Shown here piece by piece: positions 35,465 to 46,964 of a stretch of DNA of 64,000 nucleotides. The stretch lies in NCBI RefSeq assembly GCF_900475415.1, contig NZ_LS483388.1:1784001-1848000 (forward strand), given 5' to 3'. Position numbers and translations under genes: made by a program. Source of the stretch: Streptococcus porcinus. GTDB lineage: Bacteria > Bacillota > Bacilli > Lactobacillales > Streptococcaceae. The notes under the pieces were generated by a model. It was not told where the DNA came from, did no database searches, and worked only from the letters and a program-made list of their open reading frames with translations. Numbering within the stretch: position 1 is the first letter of the stretch; every line of letters starts with the position of its first letter.

Positions 35465-37123
35465 TTATTTTTTATAAGCGTAGGTAAAGTCAACGTTTAA
35501 ACCAGTTGAATTACGCACTAGACCTTTAATGCTTGGATTTTGTAAAGCTTGAGTTGTTCTGAAATATACAGGATTATAGTATGCATTGTCATAAAGAACT
35601 TTCTCAGCATCTTTATAATCTTGGGCAGCAGCGTCAACATCTAAAGCATCAGCTGTAATGGCTTTTTTATAAGCAGCATCATATTCCTGACTTGCAAATT
35701 TACCATAGTTGTAAGCAGCATCTGATGTGAAAAGACCATAGAAAGTTGAACCTTCAGGATAATCACCTCCCCAAAGAGCAATCGCAACATCAAAGTTTTG
35801 ATTCTTTGTATCTTCCAAACGTTGTTTAAAGGTTACAAATTTTTCTTCAACAGTAAGTCCTGGAAGTGCTTTTTCCCATGTTTCTTTAATATAATCAACA
35901 GTTGATTTAGCAACCGGATTATCTGCATCAGCCGTAATAGTTATTTTTACGGAATCTTTACCAAGTTCTTTCAAACCTTCTTTAAAGAGCTTAGCTGCTT
36001 CTTTTTCATCATACTTATAGCCTGGTGCTACATATTTTGTTAAATCTGAACCATCTTTAAGTTTAGCAAGACCGGTTGGAGCAAGTGCTGTCGCAGGTTT
36101 TGAGCCAGTGTCAACAGCTGCCGCTACAATTCCTTTACGATCTGTAGCCAAGTTCAGAGCTTGACGAATTTTTGTATTTGATAATGCGGGAACTTTTCCA
36201 GTTTGATTGTAAACCATATAAGCCGTTGTAGCTTCTGGAACATCAACAATATCTTTGTTTTTCTTATTAGCATTGTAGATAGCTGAAGTTCCTGAAATAT
36301 TTGCCAAGTCAAGCTTCCCTTGTTTGTACATTTGAACAGCTGTATCAGGTTTTTTAACAGTTTGGACATTTACTACTTTTGTCTTAACAGCTTTTGCATT
36401 CCAGTAATTCTTGTTTTTTACAAGTTTGAAAGTTCCACTAGTTCCATTCCATTTTTCAACAGTATAGGGACCAGAGTAAATTTGTTTATCTGAAGAAGTT
36501 CCATAATCTTTACCAACTTTTTTCACAAATTCTTCTTTTTGTGGCATAAAGCTAGCAAATGATAATAAACTCTTGAACTGTGGTGATGGCTTAGACAACG
36601 TAAAAATAACTTTATTGCCTTCAGCTTTAACTCCTAATGAGTCTAAATCTGTGTTTTTACCAGAATTGATTTCTTCTGCATTTTTCAAATGTGCATCAAA
36701 AGTTAAATAAGCATATTCTGAGGCAGTAGCTGGATCAACAATACGTTTCCATGAATAAACAAAGTCTTTTGCTGTTAGCTCGCTACCATCAGACCACTTT
36801 AAACCATCACGCAAAGTTGCTGTATAGGTCAAGCCATCGTCCGAAACTTCAACTTTCTTAGCTAAATCCGGTTGAAGCTTCCCTTTTTCATCAACTCGGA
36901 GTAAATTACTTTCAGAGTTTCCAATTGCCAATGAAGAATAAGAATCTGTGTTTTTAGAAATATCTAAAGAAATAATTTCAGTCGGAGTATACCAGTTGAT
37001 TTCATCTTTATTATCGGCTTTCGTGGTAGATTTATTTCCACAAGCTATTAATAGCGTGGCAGAGGCAAGTGTAATTGCTCCTAAACCAACACGTTTCCAT
37101 TTTACTTTTTGTTGCTCGTTCAT
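35465..37123 (-). CDS. oppA: Oligopeptide-binding lipoprotein OppA
   Basis: 552 residues. The N terminus has a basic segment, a hydrophobic core and the lipobox LLIACGN, so it is a lipid-anchored extracellular protein. The SBP_bac_5 domain has its signature at DGLTYTATLRDGLKWSDGSELTAKDFVYSW. It delivers peptides to OppBC. AGGAGG precedes the ATG; an extended -10 promoter lies upstream. Peptide uptake by Opp also carries quorum-sensing peptides in streptococci. Confidence 0.94.
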   Translation of the reverse strand: MNEQQKVKWKRVGLGAITLASATLLIACGNKSTTKADNKDEINWYTPTEIISLDISKNTDSYSSLAIGNSESNLLRVDEKGKLQPDLAKKVEVSDDGLTYTATLRDGLKWSDGSELTAKDFVYSWKRIVDPATASEYAYLTFDAHLKNAEEINSGKNTDLDSLGVKAEGNKVIFTLSKPSPQFKSLLSFASFMPQKEEFVKKVGKDYGTSSDKQIYSGPYTVEKWNGTSGTFKLVKNKNYWNAKAVKTKVVNVQTVKKPDTAVQMYKQGKLDLANISGTSAIYNANKKNKDIVDVPEATTAYMVYNQTGKVPALSNTKIRQALNLATDRKGIVAAAVDTGSKPATALAPTGLAKLKDGSDLTKYVAPGYKYDEKEAAKLFKEGLKELGKDSVKITITADADNPVAKSTVDYIKETWEKALPGLTVEEKFVTFKQRLEDTKNQNFDVAIALWGGDYPEGSTFYGLFTSDAAYNYGKFASQEYDAAYKKAITADALDVDAAAQDYKDAEKVLYDNAYYNPVYFRTTQALQNPSIKGLVRNSTGLNVDFTYAYKK

Positions 37124-37170
37124 GTAAAAACCTCCTAGTTAAACATATTGTGTGTAAGTTGATAGATTAA

Positions 37171-37179
37171 ATTATATCA
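37171..37179 (-). promoter_or_regulatory. Extended -10 promoter of the opp operon
   Basis: On the minus strand TGATATAAT gives an extended -10 (TGnTATAAT), about 50 bases before the oppA start. No convincing -35 box is seen. Confidence 0.55.
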
Positions 37180-37354
37180 CAATTCAGAAAAAAGGGAATA
37201 GATTTGTCTGAAAATTTTGATATTAAATTTTTATAGAATTGCTGATTATCAAACATTGACAAATCAATATTTTCTGATTTTTTTATTTATAAAAAAACAG
37301 AAAAATGAATATAATTAAAGAAATCACTAGCTACTGCCAGTGATTTCTTATAGT

Positions 37355-38701
37355 TTAATAACTATGAAGATAGTTATCAATTTCCCATTGTGAGACAAAT
37401 GTTGCATAGGATGCCCATTCAATTCGTTTTGCTTCGATGAAATTAGTATAAATATGTTCACCTAGCGCATTTATAATAACTTCATCTGTTTGAAGGGCCT
37501 TGATAGCATTATGAAGGGTTGAAGGAAGATCAATAATACCAGCAGCTTGACGCTCCTCAATGGACATTGTATAGATATTAGCTTCAACCGGAGTCGGTGC
37601 TTCAATTTTGTTTTCGATACCATCTAATCCAGATTCCAAAAGCACAGCCAGAGCTAAGTAAGGATTAGCTGTTGGATCAACTGAACGTAATTCTAAGCGT
37701 GTTCCCTTGCCACGAGAAGCAGGAACTCGGATTAGCGGTGAGCGATTGCGGCCAGCCCAAGCAACATAGACAGGAGCTTCATAGCCTGGTACCAAACGTT
37801 TGTAAGAGTTAACTGTAGGATTTGTGATAGCGGTATAGCTGTATGCATGTTTCATTAAGCCACCTAGGAAATAGTAGGCATCTTCAGATAGTTGCATGCC
37901 ACGACGATCATTTTCATCATAAAAAGCATTATTGCCGTCTTTGTCAAATAAGGACATGTTGCAATGCATACCAGAACCATTAATACCAAATTTAGGTTTA
38001 GCCATGAAAGTAGCATATAAACCATGTTCACGAGCAATTGTTTTGACAACAAGCTTAAAAATCTGAATATTATCACAAGCTTTTAAAACATCATCATATT
38101 TAAAATCAATTTCGTGCTGACCCACAGCAACTTCATGATGACTTGCCTCCACTTCAAATCCCATTTTTGTAAGTACATTAACAATTTCACGACGTGTATT
38201 ATCAGCAAGATCCGTCGGAGCTAAATCAAAGTATCCACCATTATCGTTAACTTCAAGGGTAGGTTTATCTTGTTCATCCATTTTAAAGAGGAAAAATTCA
38301 GGTTCTGGGCCTAAATTGAAGGACTTATAGCCTACTTCCTCCATATGTTTTAAAGCACGTTTTAAGTTCCCTCGAGGATCACCTGCAAATGGTTGACCTT
38401 CTGCTGTATAGATATCACAAATTAGACCACCAACTGCACCATTTTCATCCCCCCAAGGGAAGACAAGCCAAGTATCCAAGTCAGGATACAAGTACATATC
38501 TGATTCATTAATACGAACAAAGCCTTCAATAGAAGAACCATCAAACATCACTTTATTTGATAGAACCTTTTCCAACTGTTCGTCTGTAGCAGGAATTTCA
38601 ACATTCTTCATAATTCCCATTATATCTGTAAACATTAAACGAAGGAAGGTAACATTCTTCTCTTTTACTTCTTGACGAATGTCAGCTGCTGTGATTACCA
38701 T
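37355..38701 (-). CDS. glnA: Glutamine synthetase, type I
   Basis: 448 residues from [12 protein letters not shown]; the frame is open nine codons earlier, but AAGGAG precedes this start and the length is the family norm. Motifs: [21 protein letters not shown] ammonia site, [24 protein letters not shown] and [10 protein letters not shown]. It makes glutamine from glutamate, ammonia and ATP. Cotranscribed with glnR 41 bases upstream, and expected to be feedback-controlled together with GlnR. Confidence 0.95.
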   Translation of the reverse strand: MVITAADIRQEVKEKNVTFLRLMFTDIMGIMKNVEIPATDEQLEKVLSNKVMFDGSSIEGFVRINESDMYLYPDLDTWLVFPWGDENGAVGGLICDIYTAEGQPFAGDPRGNLKRALKHMEEVGYKSFNLGPEPEFFLFKMDEQDKPTLEVNDNGGYFDLAPTDLADNTRREIVNVLTKMGFEVEASHHEVAVGQHEIDFKYDDVLKACDNIQIFKLVVKTIAREHGLYATFMAKPKFGINGSGMHCNMSLFDKDGNNAFYDENDRRGMQLSEDAYYFLGGLMKHAYSYTAITNPTVNSYKRLVPGYEAPVYVAWAGRNRSPLIRVPASRGKGTRLELRSVDPTANPYLALAVLLESGLDGIENKIEAPTPVEANIYTMSIEERQAAGIIDLPSTLHNAIKALQTDEVIINALGEHIYTNFIEAKRIEWASYATFVSQWEIDNYLHSY

Positions 38702-38742
38702 AGAAATATTTCTCCTTACTATTTCCAAAATCTAGTTCGTCA

Positions 38743-39114
38743 TTAAATACGAAAGTTTCCCATTGGTTGCGCTGGTGACTTGAAACCACCTTGGCTTAAG
38801 AGTTCATCATGAAGGATCCGTCTAACATCCGCATCAGTCAAGACCTTTTCAGCTTGATGAAATTTATTTTCTCTTCGAATGTATTCACGTTTAATAGCAG
38901 CAATATTAAGGCCATCATCGATAAAATCCTTAATTTCCAATAATCGATCCATATCATTCAACGAAAACATCCGGCGATTGCCTTCGGTACGCTCTGGCTT
39001 GATTAGCTCTTGATCCTCATAGTAGCGAATCTGTCTAGCAGATAAATCTGTCAATTTCATAACAGTACCGATAGGGAATACTGCCATTGATCGTCTTAAT
39101 TCTTTCTCTTTCAT
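38743..39114 (-). CDS. glnR: Glutamine synthetase repressor GlnR
   Basis: 123 residues, MerR fold: IGTVMKLTDLSARQIRYYEDQELI, then GNRRMFSLNDMDRLLEIKDFI. The C terminus ends with GNFRI, the segment that senses feedback-inhibited glutamine synthetase. It represses its own operon and nitrogen genes; a GlnR box lies in the promoter region. Confidence 0.94.
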   Translation of the reverse strand: MKEKELRRSMAVFPIGTVMKLTDLSARQIRYYEDQELIKPERTEGNRRMFSLNDMDRLLEIKDFIDDGLNIAAIKREYIRRENKFHQAEKVLTDADVRRILHDELLSQGGFKSPAQPMGNFRI

Positions 39115-39137
39115 GAATTCCTCCTTTCACACCCCCT

Positions 39138-39189
39138 ATTATAACGCATGCATATTAAATGTCAAGGACCGATGTTATATTTTCTAACA
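39138..39189 (-). promoter_or_regulatory. glnRA promoter and GlnR box
   Basis: On the minus strand TTGACA (39165-39160) and TATAAT (39143-39138) are spaced 16 bases apart. Just upstream TGTTAGAAAATATAACA (39189-39173) is a perfect match to the GlnR consensus TGTNA-N7-TNACA. GlnR bound there would repress glnRA in nitrogen-rich cells. Confidence 0.85.
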
Positions 39190-39711
39190 TCAGTCCTGTT
39201 TTTTTATTTTTCTTATCTTTCGGCGTACCCATTCTACATCGGTATTGACTAATATGGCAATAAAGACACCACAAAATGTTTCAAAAACTCGAGCCAAAAC
39301 ATAAATAAAAGTATCGCCCGATGGAATAGACAAGGTAATGACCAACAGTGCTGCTACACCACCAATAATACCTGCCTTGTTATTAAAAGCTACGTTAAAC
39401 ATAATGGTTAACATGGTCAATATAGGAACAAAAACCAACGTTACCCAAAATTGATGATGAAAAAGCATTTGCATAAGGTAGTAAAGGATAGCACAAAAGC
39501 CTCCAATACTGTTACCAATTATTCTAGAAGTTCCAAAAGAAACTGTTTTATCAATACTCTCTCGTAAACTAAAAACTGCTGTTAACGCTCCAATTTGCAG
39601 ACCTTCAAACCCAAAAAGATGAAATAAAAGTAAGACTAAAAAAACCGAAAAACCAGTTTTAAAAGTTCTCATTCCCAGTTTAAACTTTTTAGGATCAAAA
39701 TAATAATTCAT
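39190..39711 (-). CDS. FUSC/aromatic acid exporter-like membrane protein
   Basis: 173 residues from MNYYFDPKKFKLGMRT (the frame is open 15 codons earlier). It has about four to five hydrophobic segments and the family pattern KTGFSVFLVLLLFHLFG, then FSLRESIDKTVSFGTSRIIGNSIGG, typical of DUF939/aromatic acid exporter proteins. The substrate is unknown. It lies between pgk and glnR and has no close partner. Confidence 0.7.
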   Translation of the reverse strand: MNYYFDPKKFKLGMRTFKTGFSVFLVLLLFHLFGFEGLQIGALTAVFSLRESIDKTVSFGTSRIIGNSIGGFCAILYYLMQMLFHHQFWVTLVFVPILTMLTIMFNVAFNNKAGIIGGVAALLVITLSIPSGDTFIYVLARVFETFCGVFIAILVNTDVEWVRRKIRKIKKQD

Positions 39712-39892
39712 TTTCAAAATATCCCTTCCAAATATAGTTAAGTGTACCATATTCATTAGAGTTTTGTCATTGTCTGGTCGACATATCTTAAAAGGACGCC
39801 AAGCTTAGTATGAAGATGCCCCTTAATCTATCTTACCTTTTTTTGATAGACGGCAGGCTAAGATAAAAACTATCTCTTGATATAACAAGCAT

Positions 39893-39920
39893 AAAAAAAG
39901 GTGCTTCAAAAGCACCCTTT
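39893..39920 (-). terminator. Terminator after pgk
   Basis: GGTGCT / AGCACC hairpin with A/T-rich extension; on the minus strand it ends CACCTTTTTTT, 17 bases after the pgk stop. Confidence 0.75.
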
Positions 39921-39936
39921 ATGGTTTTAAACCTTC

Positions 39937-41133
39937 TTATTTATCAGTTAGAGCTGCTAGCCCTGGTAGTTCCTTACCTTCTAATAATTCCATCGAAGCG
40001 CCACCACCAGTCGAAATCCATGAGAATTTGTCGGCACGGCCAAGATTGATCGCTGCCGCTGCAGAATCACCACCACCGATGATTGATTTAACTCCCGGTT
40101 GTTTTACAATAGAGTCCATTACTCCAATTGTACCTGCTTGGAAATCAGGATTTTCAAACACACCCATTGGTCCATTCCAAACAACTGTTTTAGCACCTTC
40201 TAGCGCTTTATCAAATGCCGCAATTGACTTAGGTCCAATATCCAATCCTAAGAAACCTTCTGAAACTGCTTCACCTTCTGTATCACGGACCTCAGTATAG
40301 TCAGCAAAGGCATTAGCTTCCTTAGAATCAACTGGTAAAATCAGTTTGCCATTTGATTTTTCAAGCAACTCTTTTGCAACTTCCAGTTTATCTTCTTCAA
40401 CAAGAGAGTTTCCAATTTCAATTCCTTGAGCTTTGTAGAATGTATAAGTCATTCCCCCACCGATAAGGACTTTATCAGCTTTTTCAAGAAGGTTTTCAAT
40501 TACGCCAATCTTATCTGAAACCTTTGATCCACCCAAAATAGCTACAAATGGACGCTCAGGCTTTTCAACAGCTTCTTTAATATAGGCAATTTCATTTTCT
40601 AAAAGGAAACCTGCAACAGCTTTTTCAACATTTGCAGAAATACCAACATTTGAAGCATGTGCTCGGTGTGCTGTACCAAAGGCATCATTTACAAAGATTC
40701 CATCTCCAAGTGAAGCCCAATACTTACCTAGCTCTGGATTATTTTTAGATTCTTTTTTACCATCAACATCTTCAAAACGAGTATTCTCAACGAGTAATAC
40801 TTGTCCATCTTCTAAGGCGTCAATTGCAGCTTCTAGTTCTGCTCCACGTGTAACACCAGGGAAAACAACATCTTGTCCAAGTTTTTCTGCTAAATTTTTA
40901 GCAACTGGTGCAAGCGATTTACCTTCTTTATCCGCTTCTTCTTTTACACGACCTAAGTGTGAAAAGAGGATAGCACGTCCACCATTTTCAATGATATATT
41001 TAATCGTTGGCAATGCAGCAGCAATACGGTTATCGTTTGTGATAACACCATCTTTTAAAGGTACATTAAAGTCAACGCGAACAAGAACTTTTTTCCCTTT
41101 TAAGTCAAGGTCTTTAACAGTCATTTTAGCCAT
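39937..41133 (-). CDS. pgk: Phosphoglycerate kinase
   Basis: 398 residues. [41 protein letters not shown], the nucleotide site [15 protein letters not shown], and the C-terminal GGGDSAAAA and [13 protein letters not shown] are all present. It makes ATP from 1,3-bisphosphoglycerate. It lies downstream of gapA, with the acid phosphatase gene between. Confidence 0.96.
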   Translation of the reverse strand: MAKMTVKDLDLKGKKVLVRVDFNVPLKDGVITNDNRIAAALPTIKYIIENGGRAILFSHLGRVKEEADKEGKSLAPVAKNLAEKLGQDVVFPGVTRGAELEAAIDALEDGQVLLVENTRFEDVDGKKESKNNPELGKYWASLGDGIFVNDAFGTAHRAHASNVGISANVEKAVAGFLLENEIAYIKEAVEKPERPFVAILGGSKVSDKIGVIENLLEKADKVLIGGGMTYTFYKAQGIEIGNSLVEEDKLEVAKELLEKSNGKLILPVDSKEANAFADYTEVRDTEGEAVSEGFLGLDIGPKSIAAFDKALEGAKTVVWNGPMGVFENPDFQAGTIGVMDSIVKQPGVKSIIGGGDSAAAAINLGRADKFSWISTGGGASMELLEGKELPGLAALTDK

Positions 41134-41289
41134 GTGAATAGACTCCTTAATATTTTTTATACCCCTTATTATAGCATAATTTTTGTGAGAATTCTAAATT
41201 ATGAAAGCAATTAATTATTTTTTTCACAAAATTTTCACTTCGAAAGAAGTCTGCAATAGTTTTAGAAAGTCTACTATTTTCTAAATCTA

Positions 41290-42147
41290 TCAGTCGTTAA
41301 AGCCTTTTAGGGCTGCATCTCGTAATCTCATCTGTTCTTTAGCGGCAGGGTACTTCCCTTCATAAAGTGCACTTTCCCATGATCCATACATTGGATTTGG
41401 AAAGATAATGAATTTTCTTCCAAATTCCTCATGGAGTTCATTTAATAGCTTCTGTCTATCAGGATGTGATTTCTTAGAAAAATCTGCAAAATCTACTAAG
41501 TTATCCCCAAATAACAGGATGAGATTTGTATTTTCCTTTACTTTTTGACGTCTACTTTCCTTTGATTTCATGCCTTCTTCCATGAATAAGAAATGACTTC
41601 GATCTTGAACTGGGATATCTTCTTTTTTGAGATTTTCCACAGTAGCGTCTATTTGTTTTACTGTGCGATCTGAAATGTAGTATATTTGAACACCGTTTTG
41701 GTCCGCAAATTGTAGAAACTCTTTTGCACCAGCGACAGGCTTAGCTTGTTTTTTCTGAACCCAGTTATCCCAAGATTTAGGATTAAAAGTAGTCCCCTCT
41801 TTTATATTTTGAGCTTGATAAGGACTGTTATCCAAAACAGTTTCATCAATATCTAAAACAATGGAATAAGGCTTGTCACTTTTTTGTTCTAATTGACTTT
41901 TTAATCTGTCCGTTGCCAATTGATAACCTTGAAGATACAACGCTTTTGCCTCTTCAGAATTTTGATACCACAAAACTGACATCGTGTTTTCTTTGGAACG
42001 TGCCTTATCATAAGTCAAACTTACCTTATCTTGAGGGGAGATATTCTTTTTAGAATTCTGGTTTAAGTGGCCATTATTGGCACATCCAACCAAAAGAAAA
42101 AGTGTTAGAGGCAGCATAAGATTAAGAAACTGTTTTTGAATTTTCAT
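41290..42147 (-). CDS. lppC: Class C acid phosphatase lipoprotein (LppC/e(P4) family)
   Basis: About 285 residues from MKIQKQFLNLMLPLTL; AAGGAG lies seven bases before. The signal peptide ends with the lipobox LLVGCAN, so it is a surface lipoprotein. The HAD catalytic motif IVLDIDETVLDNSPY gives DxDxT, later IYYISDRT and FGDNLVDFADF supply the remaining acidic residues. It dephosphorylates extracellular phosphomonoesters. The position between gapA and pgk matches related streptococci. Confidence 0.9.
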   Translation of the reverse strand: MKIQKQFLNLMLPLTLFLLVGCANNGHLNQNSKKNISPQDKVSLTYDKARSKENTMSVLWYQNSEEAKALYLQGYQLATDRLKSQLEQKSDKPYSIVLDIDETVLDNSPYQAQNIKEGTTFNPKSWDNWVQKKQAKPVAGAKEFLQFADQNGVQIYYISDRTVKQIDATVENLKKEDIPVQDRSHFLFMEEGMKSKESRRQKVKENTNLILLFGDNLVDFADFSKKSHPDRQKLLNELHEEFGRKFIIFPNPMYGSWESALYEGKYPAAKEQMRLRDAALKGFND

Positions 42148-42374
42148 CATTTTCTCCTTATTGTTTGATAAGAAAATTCTAACGCTAGCCTTATGCACTG
42201 TCAAGCACCCCTGTTTGGCTATATTAGGCCTCTATTTTTTGAAATCTCCCCTAAAAAAACGCTTACATGAAATACATTTTTCGGTATTTTCAACTAATAG
42301 TAGCTCAATTGCCTTTTATACAAGGTTGAGTCAAAATATTCTTACTAATTGTTCGGAAAAAATTTCTATAAAAA

Positions 42375-42398
42375 AAAGGAAGAAATATTTCTTCCTTT
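42375..42398 (-). terminator. Terminator after gapA
   Basis: A perfect 24-base palindrome (AAAGGAAGAAAT / ATTTCTTCCTTT); on the minus strand it is followed by TTTTATAG. It ends gapA transcripts. Confidence 0.78.
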
Positions 42399-42414
42399 AA
42401 ATAACTTATCAGAA

Positions 42415-43425
42415 TTATTTAGCAATTTTTGCAAAGTACTCAAGAGTACGTACAAGTTGAGCAGTATATGACATTTCGTTATCATACCATGAAACAACTT
42501 TAACTAATTGGTGTCCATCAACAGATTGTACTTTAGTTTGAGTAGCATCAAACAATGAACCGTAAGCCATACCAACGATATCTGAAGACACAATTGGATC
42601 TTCGGTATAACCATAAGAATCGTTAGCTGCTGCTTTCATAGCTGCATTAATTTCTTCTACTGAAGTTTCTTTTTCAAGAACAGCTACCAACTCAGTAACA
42701 GAACCAGTTGGAACAGGAACACGTTGTGCAGCACCGTCAAGTTTACCATTTAATTCAGGAATAACAAGACCGATTGCCTTAGCAGCACCAGTTGAGTTTG
42801 GTACAATGTTAGCTGCAGCAGCACGAGCACGACGAAGGTCACCACCACGGTGTGGTCCGTCAAGAACCATTTGGTCACCAGTGTAAGCATGGATAGTTGT
42901 CATTAAACCTTGTTTTACACCAAAGTTATCTTGTAAAGCTTTAGCCATTGGTGCTAAGCAGTTTGTAGTACATGAAGCACCAGAGATAACTGTTTCAGAT
43001 CCATCAAGGATATCATGGTTTGTGTTAAATACAACAGTTTTAACATCGTCTCCACCAGGAGCTGTGATAACAACTTTTTTAGCGCCATTAGCATGTAAAT
43101 GTTTTTCAGCAGCTGCTTTTTTAGCAAAGAAACCAGTTGCTTCAAGAACGATTTCAACACCATCAGTTGCCCAGTCAATGTTTTCTGGATCTTTTTCTGC
43201 AGAAACTTTAATGAAGTTTCCGTTTACTTCAAATCCACCATCTTTAACTTCAACTGTTCCATCGAAACGACCTTGAGTTGTATCATATTTCAATAAATGT
43301 GCAAGCATGTTAGGGTCTGTAAGATCGTTAATACGAGTTACTTCAACACCTTCAACGTTTTGAATACGACGGAATGCAAGACGTCCGATACGACCGAAAC
43401 CGTTAATACCAACTTTAACTACCAT
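42415..43425 (-). CDS. gapA: Glyceraldehyde-3-phosphate dehydrogenase (Plr/GapA)
   Basis: 336 residues from [15 protein letters not shown] with AAGGAGG upstream. The catalytic Cys is in [15 protein letters not shown], the NAD site at the N terminus, and [17 protein letters not shown] at the end. It is the glycolytic enzyme and, in pyogenic streptococci, also a surface plasmin receptor. A strong promoter lies just upstream. Confidence 0.96.
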   Translation of the reverse strand: MVVKVGINGFGRIGRLAFRRIQNVEGVEVTRINDLTDPNMLAHLLKYDTTQGRFDGTVEVKDGGFEVNGNFIKVSAEKDPENIDWATDGVEIVLEATGFFAKKAAAEKHLHANGAKKVVITAPGGDDVKTVVFNTNHDILDGSETVISGASCTTNCLAPMAKALQDNFGVKQGLMTTIHAYTGDQMVLDGPHRGGDLRRARAAAANIVPNSTGAAKAIGLVIPELNGKLDGAAQRVPVPTGSVTELVAVLEKETSVEEINAAMKAAANDSYGYTEDPIVSSDIVGMAYGSLFDATQTKVQSVDGHQLVKVVSWYDNEMSYTAQLVRTLEYFAKIAK

Positions 43426-43535
43426 TAGTGATTTCCTCCTTATGAAAATCAAAAGAATTATTATTAAGGGAACTATCCCTTCCTATTGTGAAAAGATTAA
43501 CTAGCAGTGATTTGCGTCAACCTCTCAACAGAACT

Positions 43536-43564
43536 ATTATATAACTATTTCAGTAAAATTGCAA
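43536..43564 (-). promoter_or_regulatory. gapA promoter
   Basis: On the minus strand TTGCAA (43564-43559) and TATAAT (43541-43536) are spaced 17 bases apart, with a leader of about 105 bases to gapA. Confidence 0.78.
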
Positions 43565-43625
43565 ACAATATAACTATTTTCACAAACTAAAACATCCACT
43601 TAAATCCTGATAACACTGGGTTTCT

Positions 43626-43639
43626 TGAAAGTGTTTTCA
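43626..43639. promoter_or_regulatory. cre-like site upstream of gapA
   Basis: TGAAAGTGTTTTCA matches the catabolite-responsive element (TGWNANCGNTNWCA) except for T at the central C. It lies about 60 bases upstream of the gapA -35 box, a position where CcpA can activate. Confidence 0.4.
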
Positions 43640-43680
43640 CTGTTATATAGCATTTGTCCCTAACCTATATTCACAAACTA

Positions 43681-43715
43681 AAAAAAGAAGCCAAGGTGTC
43701 TCCCTCAGCTTCTTT
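43681..43715 (-). terminator. Terminator after fusA
   Basis: AAGAAGC-TGAGG / CCTTG-GCTTCTT hairpin with a T run on the minus strand, eight bases after the fusA stop. Confidence 0.8.
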
Positions 43716-43723
43716 ATCAGTGA

Positions 43724-45802
43724 TTATTCACCGTGATTTTTTTTGATAATTTCTTCTTGTACAGATTTTGGAACATCTTCATAATGGTCAAATACCATCA
43801 TGAATGTACCACGTCCTTGGGTAGCAGAACGAAGGATTGTTGCATATCCAAACATTTCAGCAAGTGGAACATATGCACGGACAACTTGAACATTACCACG
43901 AGCTTCCATACCATCAACACGACCGCGACGAGCTGTAACGTGACCCATAACGTCTCCTAAGTTATCTTCAGGAGCTGTAATGGTAACAAGCATCATAGGT
44001 TCTAGAATTGCTGGTTGAGCTGACTTGGCTGCTTCTTTAAGTGCAAGTGATGCTGCAATCTTGAAGGCAGTTTCTGATGAATCGACATCATGGTATGAAC
44101 CATCGTAAAGTTTAGCTTTTACGTCAACCAATGGGTATCCAGCAAGGACACCATTTGCCATTGATTCAATAAGTCCTTTTTCTACAGCTGGGATAAATTC
44201 ACGTGGAACAACACCACCAACGATAGCATTTTCAAACTCAAATCCTTTACCTTCTTCATTTGGTGTAAATTCGATCCAAACATCACCGAATTGACCCTTA
44301 CCACCAGATTGGCGTTTGAAGAATCCACGAGCTTGAGTTGAAGCACGGAATGTTTCACGGTAAGATACTTGAGGTGCACCTACATTTGCTTCCACCTTAA
44401 ATTCACGTTTCATACGGTCAACAAGAACGTCTAAGTGAAGCTCACCCATACCAGCGATAACTGTTTCACCAGTTTCAACGTTTGTTTCAACACGGAAAGT
44501 AGGATCTTCTTCAGCAAGTTTTTGAAGAGCAACACCCATTTTATCTTGGTCAGCTTTTGATTTAGGCTCTACCATTAATTGGATAACTGGTTCTGGAACA
44601 TCAATTGACTCAAGGATAACTTTAGCTTTTTCATCAGTTAATGAATCACCAGTTGTAGTGTTTTTCAAACCAACTGCAGCAGCGATATCTCCAGCATACA
44701 CTTTTTCAATTTCTTTACGAGTGTTTGCATGCATTTGAAGGATACGACCGATACGTTCACGTTTATTTTTTGAAGTGTTCATTACGTATGAACCACTTTC
44801 AAGGATACCAGAGTAAACACGGAAGAAGGTTAAACGACCTACAAATGGGTCAGTCATAATCTTGAAGGCAAGAGCTGCAAACGGCTCTTCATCAGATGCT
44901 GGACGTGTTTCTTCTTCGTCTGTGTCTGGATTAACACCTTTGATTGCAGGGATATCAAGCGGGCTTGGAAGGTAGTCAATAACAGCATCAAGCATTAATT
45001 GAACACCTTTATTTTTGAAAGCTGAACCACAAAGAACTGGGAAAAATTCAACATTGATAGTAGCCTTACGGATACCTTCAACAAGTTCTTCATTAGTGAT
45101 TTCTTCACCTTCAAGATACTTCATCATTAATTCTTCATCAGTTTCTGCAACTGCTTCAATTAATTTTTCACGGTATTCATTTGCTTGATCTACATATTCT
45201 GCAGGAATTTCTTCCTCACGGATATCTGTACCTAAATCGTTAGTATAGATTTCGGCTTTCATTTTGATTAAGTCGATGATACCAGAGAAGTCATCTTCAG
45301 AACCAATTGGTAATTGAATTGGATGAGCATTTGCTTGAAGACGATCATGAAGTGTGCTTACTGAGTAAAGGAAGTCAGCACCGATTTTATCCATTTTATT
45401 AGCAAAAACGATACGTGGAACTTTATACTCAGTTGCTTGACGCCAAACTGTTTCTGTCTGAGGTTCAACACCTGATTGTGCATCAAGAACGGTAACTGCT
45501 CCATCAAGTACACGAAGTGAACGTTGAACTTCAATTGTGAAGTCTACGTGTCCTGGTGTGTCAATGATATTAACACGGTGACCGTCCCATTGTGCAGTTG
45601 TCGCAGCTGATGTGATTGTAATACCACGTTCTTGTTCCTGCTCCATCCAGTCCATTTGTGACGCACCTTCGTGAGTTTCACCAATTTTATGGATTTTACC
45701 AGTATAGTAAAGAATACGCTCTGTTGTAGTTGTTTTACCGGCATCAACGTGAGCCATGATACCAATATTACGAGTTTTTGCTAGTGAAAATTCGCGAGCC
45801 AT
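43724..45802 (-). CDS. fusA: Translation elongation factor G
   Basis: 692 residues. GTPase motifs: [12 protein letters not shown] (G1), [10 protein letters not shown] (G2), [10 protein letters not shown] (G3), [10 protein letters not shown] (G4), [10 protein letters not shown] (G5). Domains II-V follow to the normal end. It drives ribosomal translocation. Downstream of rpsL-rpsG in the str operon. Confidence 0.97.
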   Translation of the reverse strand: MAREFSLAKTRNIGIMAHVDAGKTTTTERILYYTGKIHKIGETHEGASQMDWMEQEQERGITITSAATTAQWDGHRVNIIDTPGHVDFTIEVQRSLRVLDGAVTVLDAQSGVEPQTETVWRQATEYKVPRIVFANKMDKIGADFLYSVSTLHDRLQANAHPIQLPIGSEDDFSGIIDLIKMKAEIYTNDLGTDIREEEIPAEYVDQANEYREKLIEAVAETDEELMMKYLEGEEITNEELVEGIRKATINVEFFPVLCGSAFKNKGVQLMLDAVIDYLPSPLDIPAIKGVNPDTDEEETRPASDEEPFAALAFKIMTDPFVGRLTFFRVYSGILESGSYVMNTSKNKRERIGRILQMHANTRKEIEKVYAGDIAAAVGLKNTTTGDSLTDEKAKVILESIDVPEPVIQLMVEPKSKADQDKMGVALQKLAEEDPTFRVETNVETGETVIAGMGELHLDVLVDRMKREFKVEANVGAPQVSYRETFRASTQARGFFKRQSGGKGQFGDVWIEFTPNEEGKGFEFENAIVGGVVPREFIPAVEKGLIESMANGVLAGYPLVDVKAKLYDGSYHDVDSSETAFKIAASLALKEAAKSAQPAILEPMMLVTITAPEDNLGDVMGHVTARRGRVDGMEARGNVQVVRAYVPLAEMFGYATILRSATQGRGTFMMVFDHYEDVPKSVQEEIIKKNHGE

Positions 45803-45940
45803 TAGGTTTTTTCTCCTATATTTTTTTTGATAAGTTCATTATATCATGATTTATAAAAAACGGATAGGCAGGACCTACCCGTTAACAAGATTATTAAACT
45901 TTGTTGTTGTATTAACTCAATTTTTAAAAATTGAACTATC

Positions 45941-46411
45941 TTACCAACGGAAGTGTGCAAAGGCACGGTTAGCTTCAGCCATTTTGTGAGTATCTTCACG
46001 TTTTTTAACTGACGCACCTGTATTGTTAGCGGCATCCATGATTTCTTTTGCAAGACGCTCTTTCATAGTGTGTTCACCACGAGCACGTGATGCGTTAACT
46101 AACCAACGAAGACCTAAAGTTGTACGACGTTCTGGACGAACTTCAACTGGAACTTGGTAGTTTGATCCACCAACACGACGTGCACGTACTTCAAGTACAG
46201 GCATGATATTTTCCATTGCTGTTTCAAAAACTTCTAAAGCATCATTTCCTGTTGCTTCTTTAATTGTTGCAAAAGCATCGTATACGATAGTAGCAGCTGT
46301 ACCACGTTTACCATCAAGCATAACACGGTTGATAAGACGTGTTACAATTTTTGAATGATATAATGGATCTGGTAATACTTCACGCTTAGGCGCTTGATTT
46401 TTACGACTCAT
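45941..46411 (-). CDS. rpsG: Ribosomal protein S7
   Basis: 156 residues: [56 protein letters not shown] and the C-terminal [15 protein letters not shown]. Assembles the 30S head. Second gene of the str operon, 20 bases after rpsL. Confidence 0.97.
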   Translation of the reverse strand: MSRKNQAPKREVLPDPLYHSKIVTRLINRVMLDGKRGTAATIVYDAFATIKEATGNDALEVFETAMENIMPVLEVRARRVGGSNYQVPVEVRPERRTTLGLRWLVNASRARGEHTMKERLAKEIMDAANNTGASVKKREDTHKMAEANRAFAHFRW

Positions 46412-46431
46412 TGATTCTTATCCCCCTTCTA

Positions 46432-46845
46432 TTATCCTTTTGGACGTTTAGCACCGTATTTAGAACGGCCTTGTTTACGATCAGCAACACCTGCAGTATC
46501 AAGTGCACCACGAACGATATGGTAACGTACCCCTGGAAGGTCTTTTACACGTCCACCACGAATAAGAACAACACTGTGTTCTTGCAAGTTGTGTCCAATA
46601 CCTGGGATGTATGCTGTCACTTCGATAAGGTTGCTCAAACGTACACGAGCGAATTTACGAAGGGCTGAGTTAGGTTTTTTAGGTGTCATAGTTCCAACAC
46701 GTGTTGCAACTCCACGTTTTTGTGGGGCAGACATTTTAGTGTGAACTTTTTTATGACTGTTGTAACCAATGTTTAAAGCTGGTGAATCTGATTTTTCAAT
46801 TTTAGATTTACGTGGTTTACGTACCAACTGGTTAATTGTAGGCAT
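46432..46845 (-). CDS. rpsL: Ribosomal protein S12
   Basis: 137 residues: [19 protein letters not shown], then [17 protein letters not shown] and [29 protein letters not shown]. The lysines altered in streptomycin resistance (in KKPNSALRK and GRVKDLPG) have the wild-type residues. First gene of the str operon; its promoter lies within the terminator of the upstream surface-protein gene. Confidence 0.97.
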   Translation of the reverse strand: MPTINQLVRKPRKSKIEKSDSPALNIGYNSHKKVHTKMSAPQKRGVATRVGTMTPKKPNSALRKFARVRLSNLIEVTAYIPGIGHNLQEHSVVLIRGGRVKDLPGVRYHIVRGALDTAGVADRKQGRSKYGAKRPKG

Positions 46846-46964
46846 CTACATTCTCCTGTGTTTTTTATTTTTGGTTGATTTAGCACTTGGTGACAGCCTA
46901 AATCCGGGTGTACTTTTGCAACAATTGTCAGCACGTCTCTGTACACTTTTGAGAGACCAAAAGT

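Noticed and set aside
39173..39189. Terminator hairpin at the glnR promoter
   Set aside because: The TGTTA/TAACA dyad can fold and has a T run on the plus strand, but no rightward gene precedes it. It matches the GlnR box exactly, so I read it as an operator.
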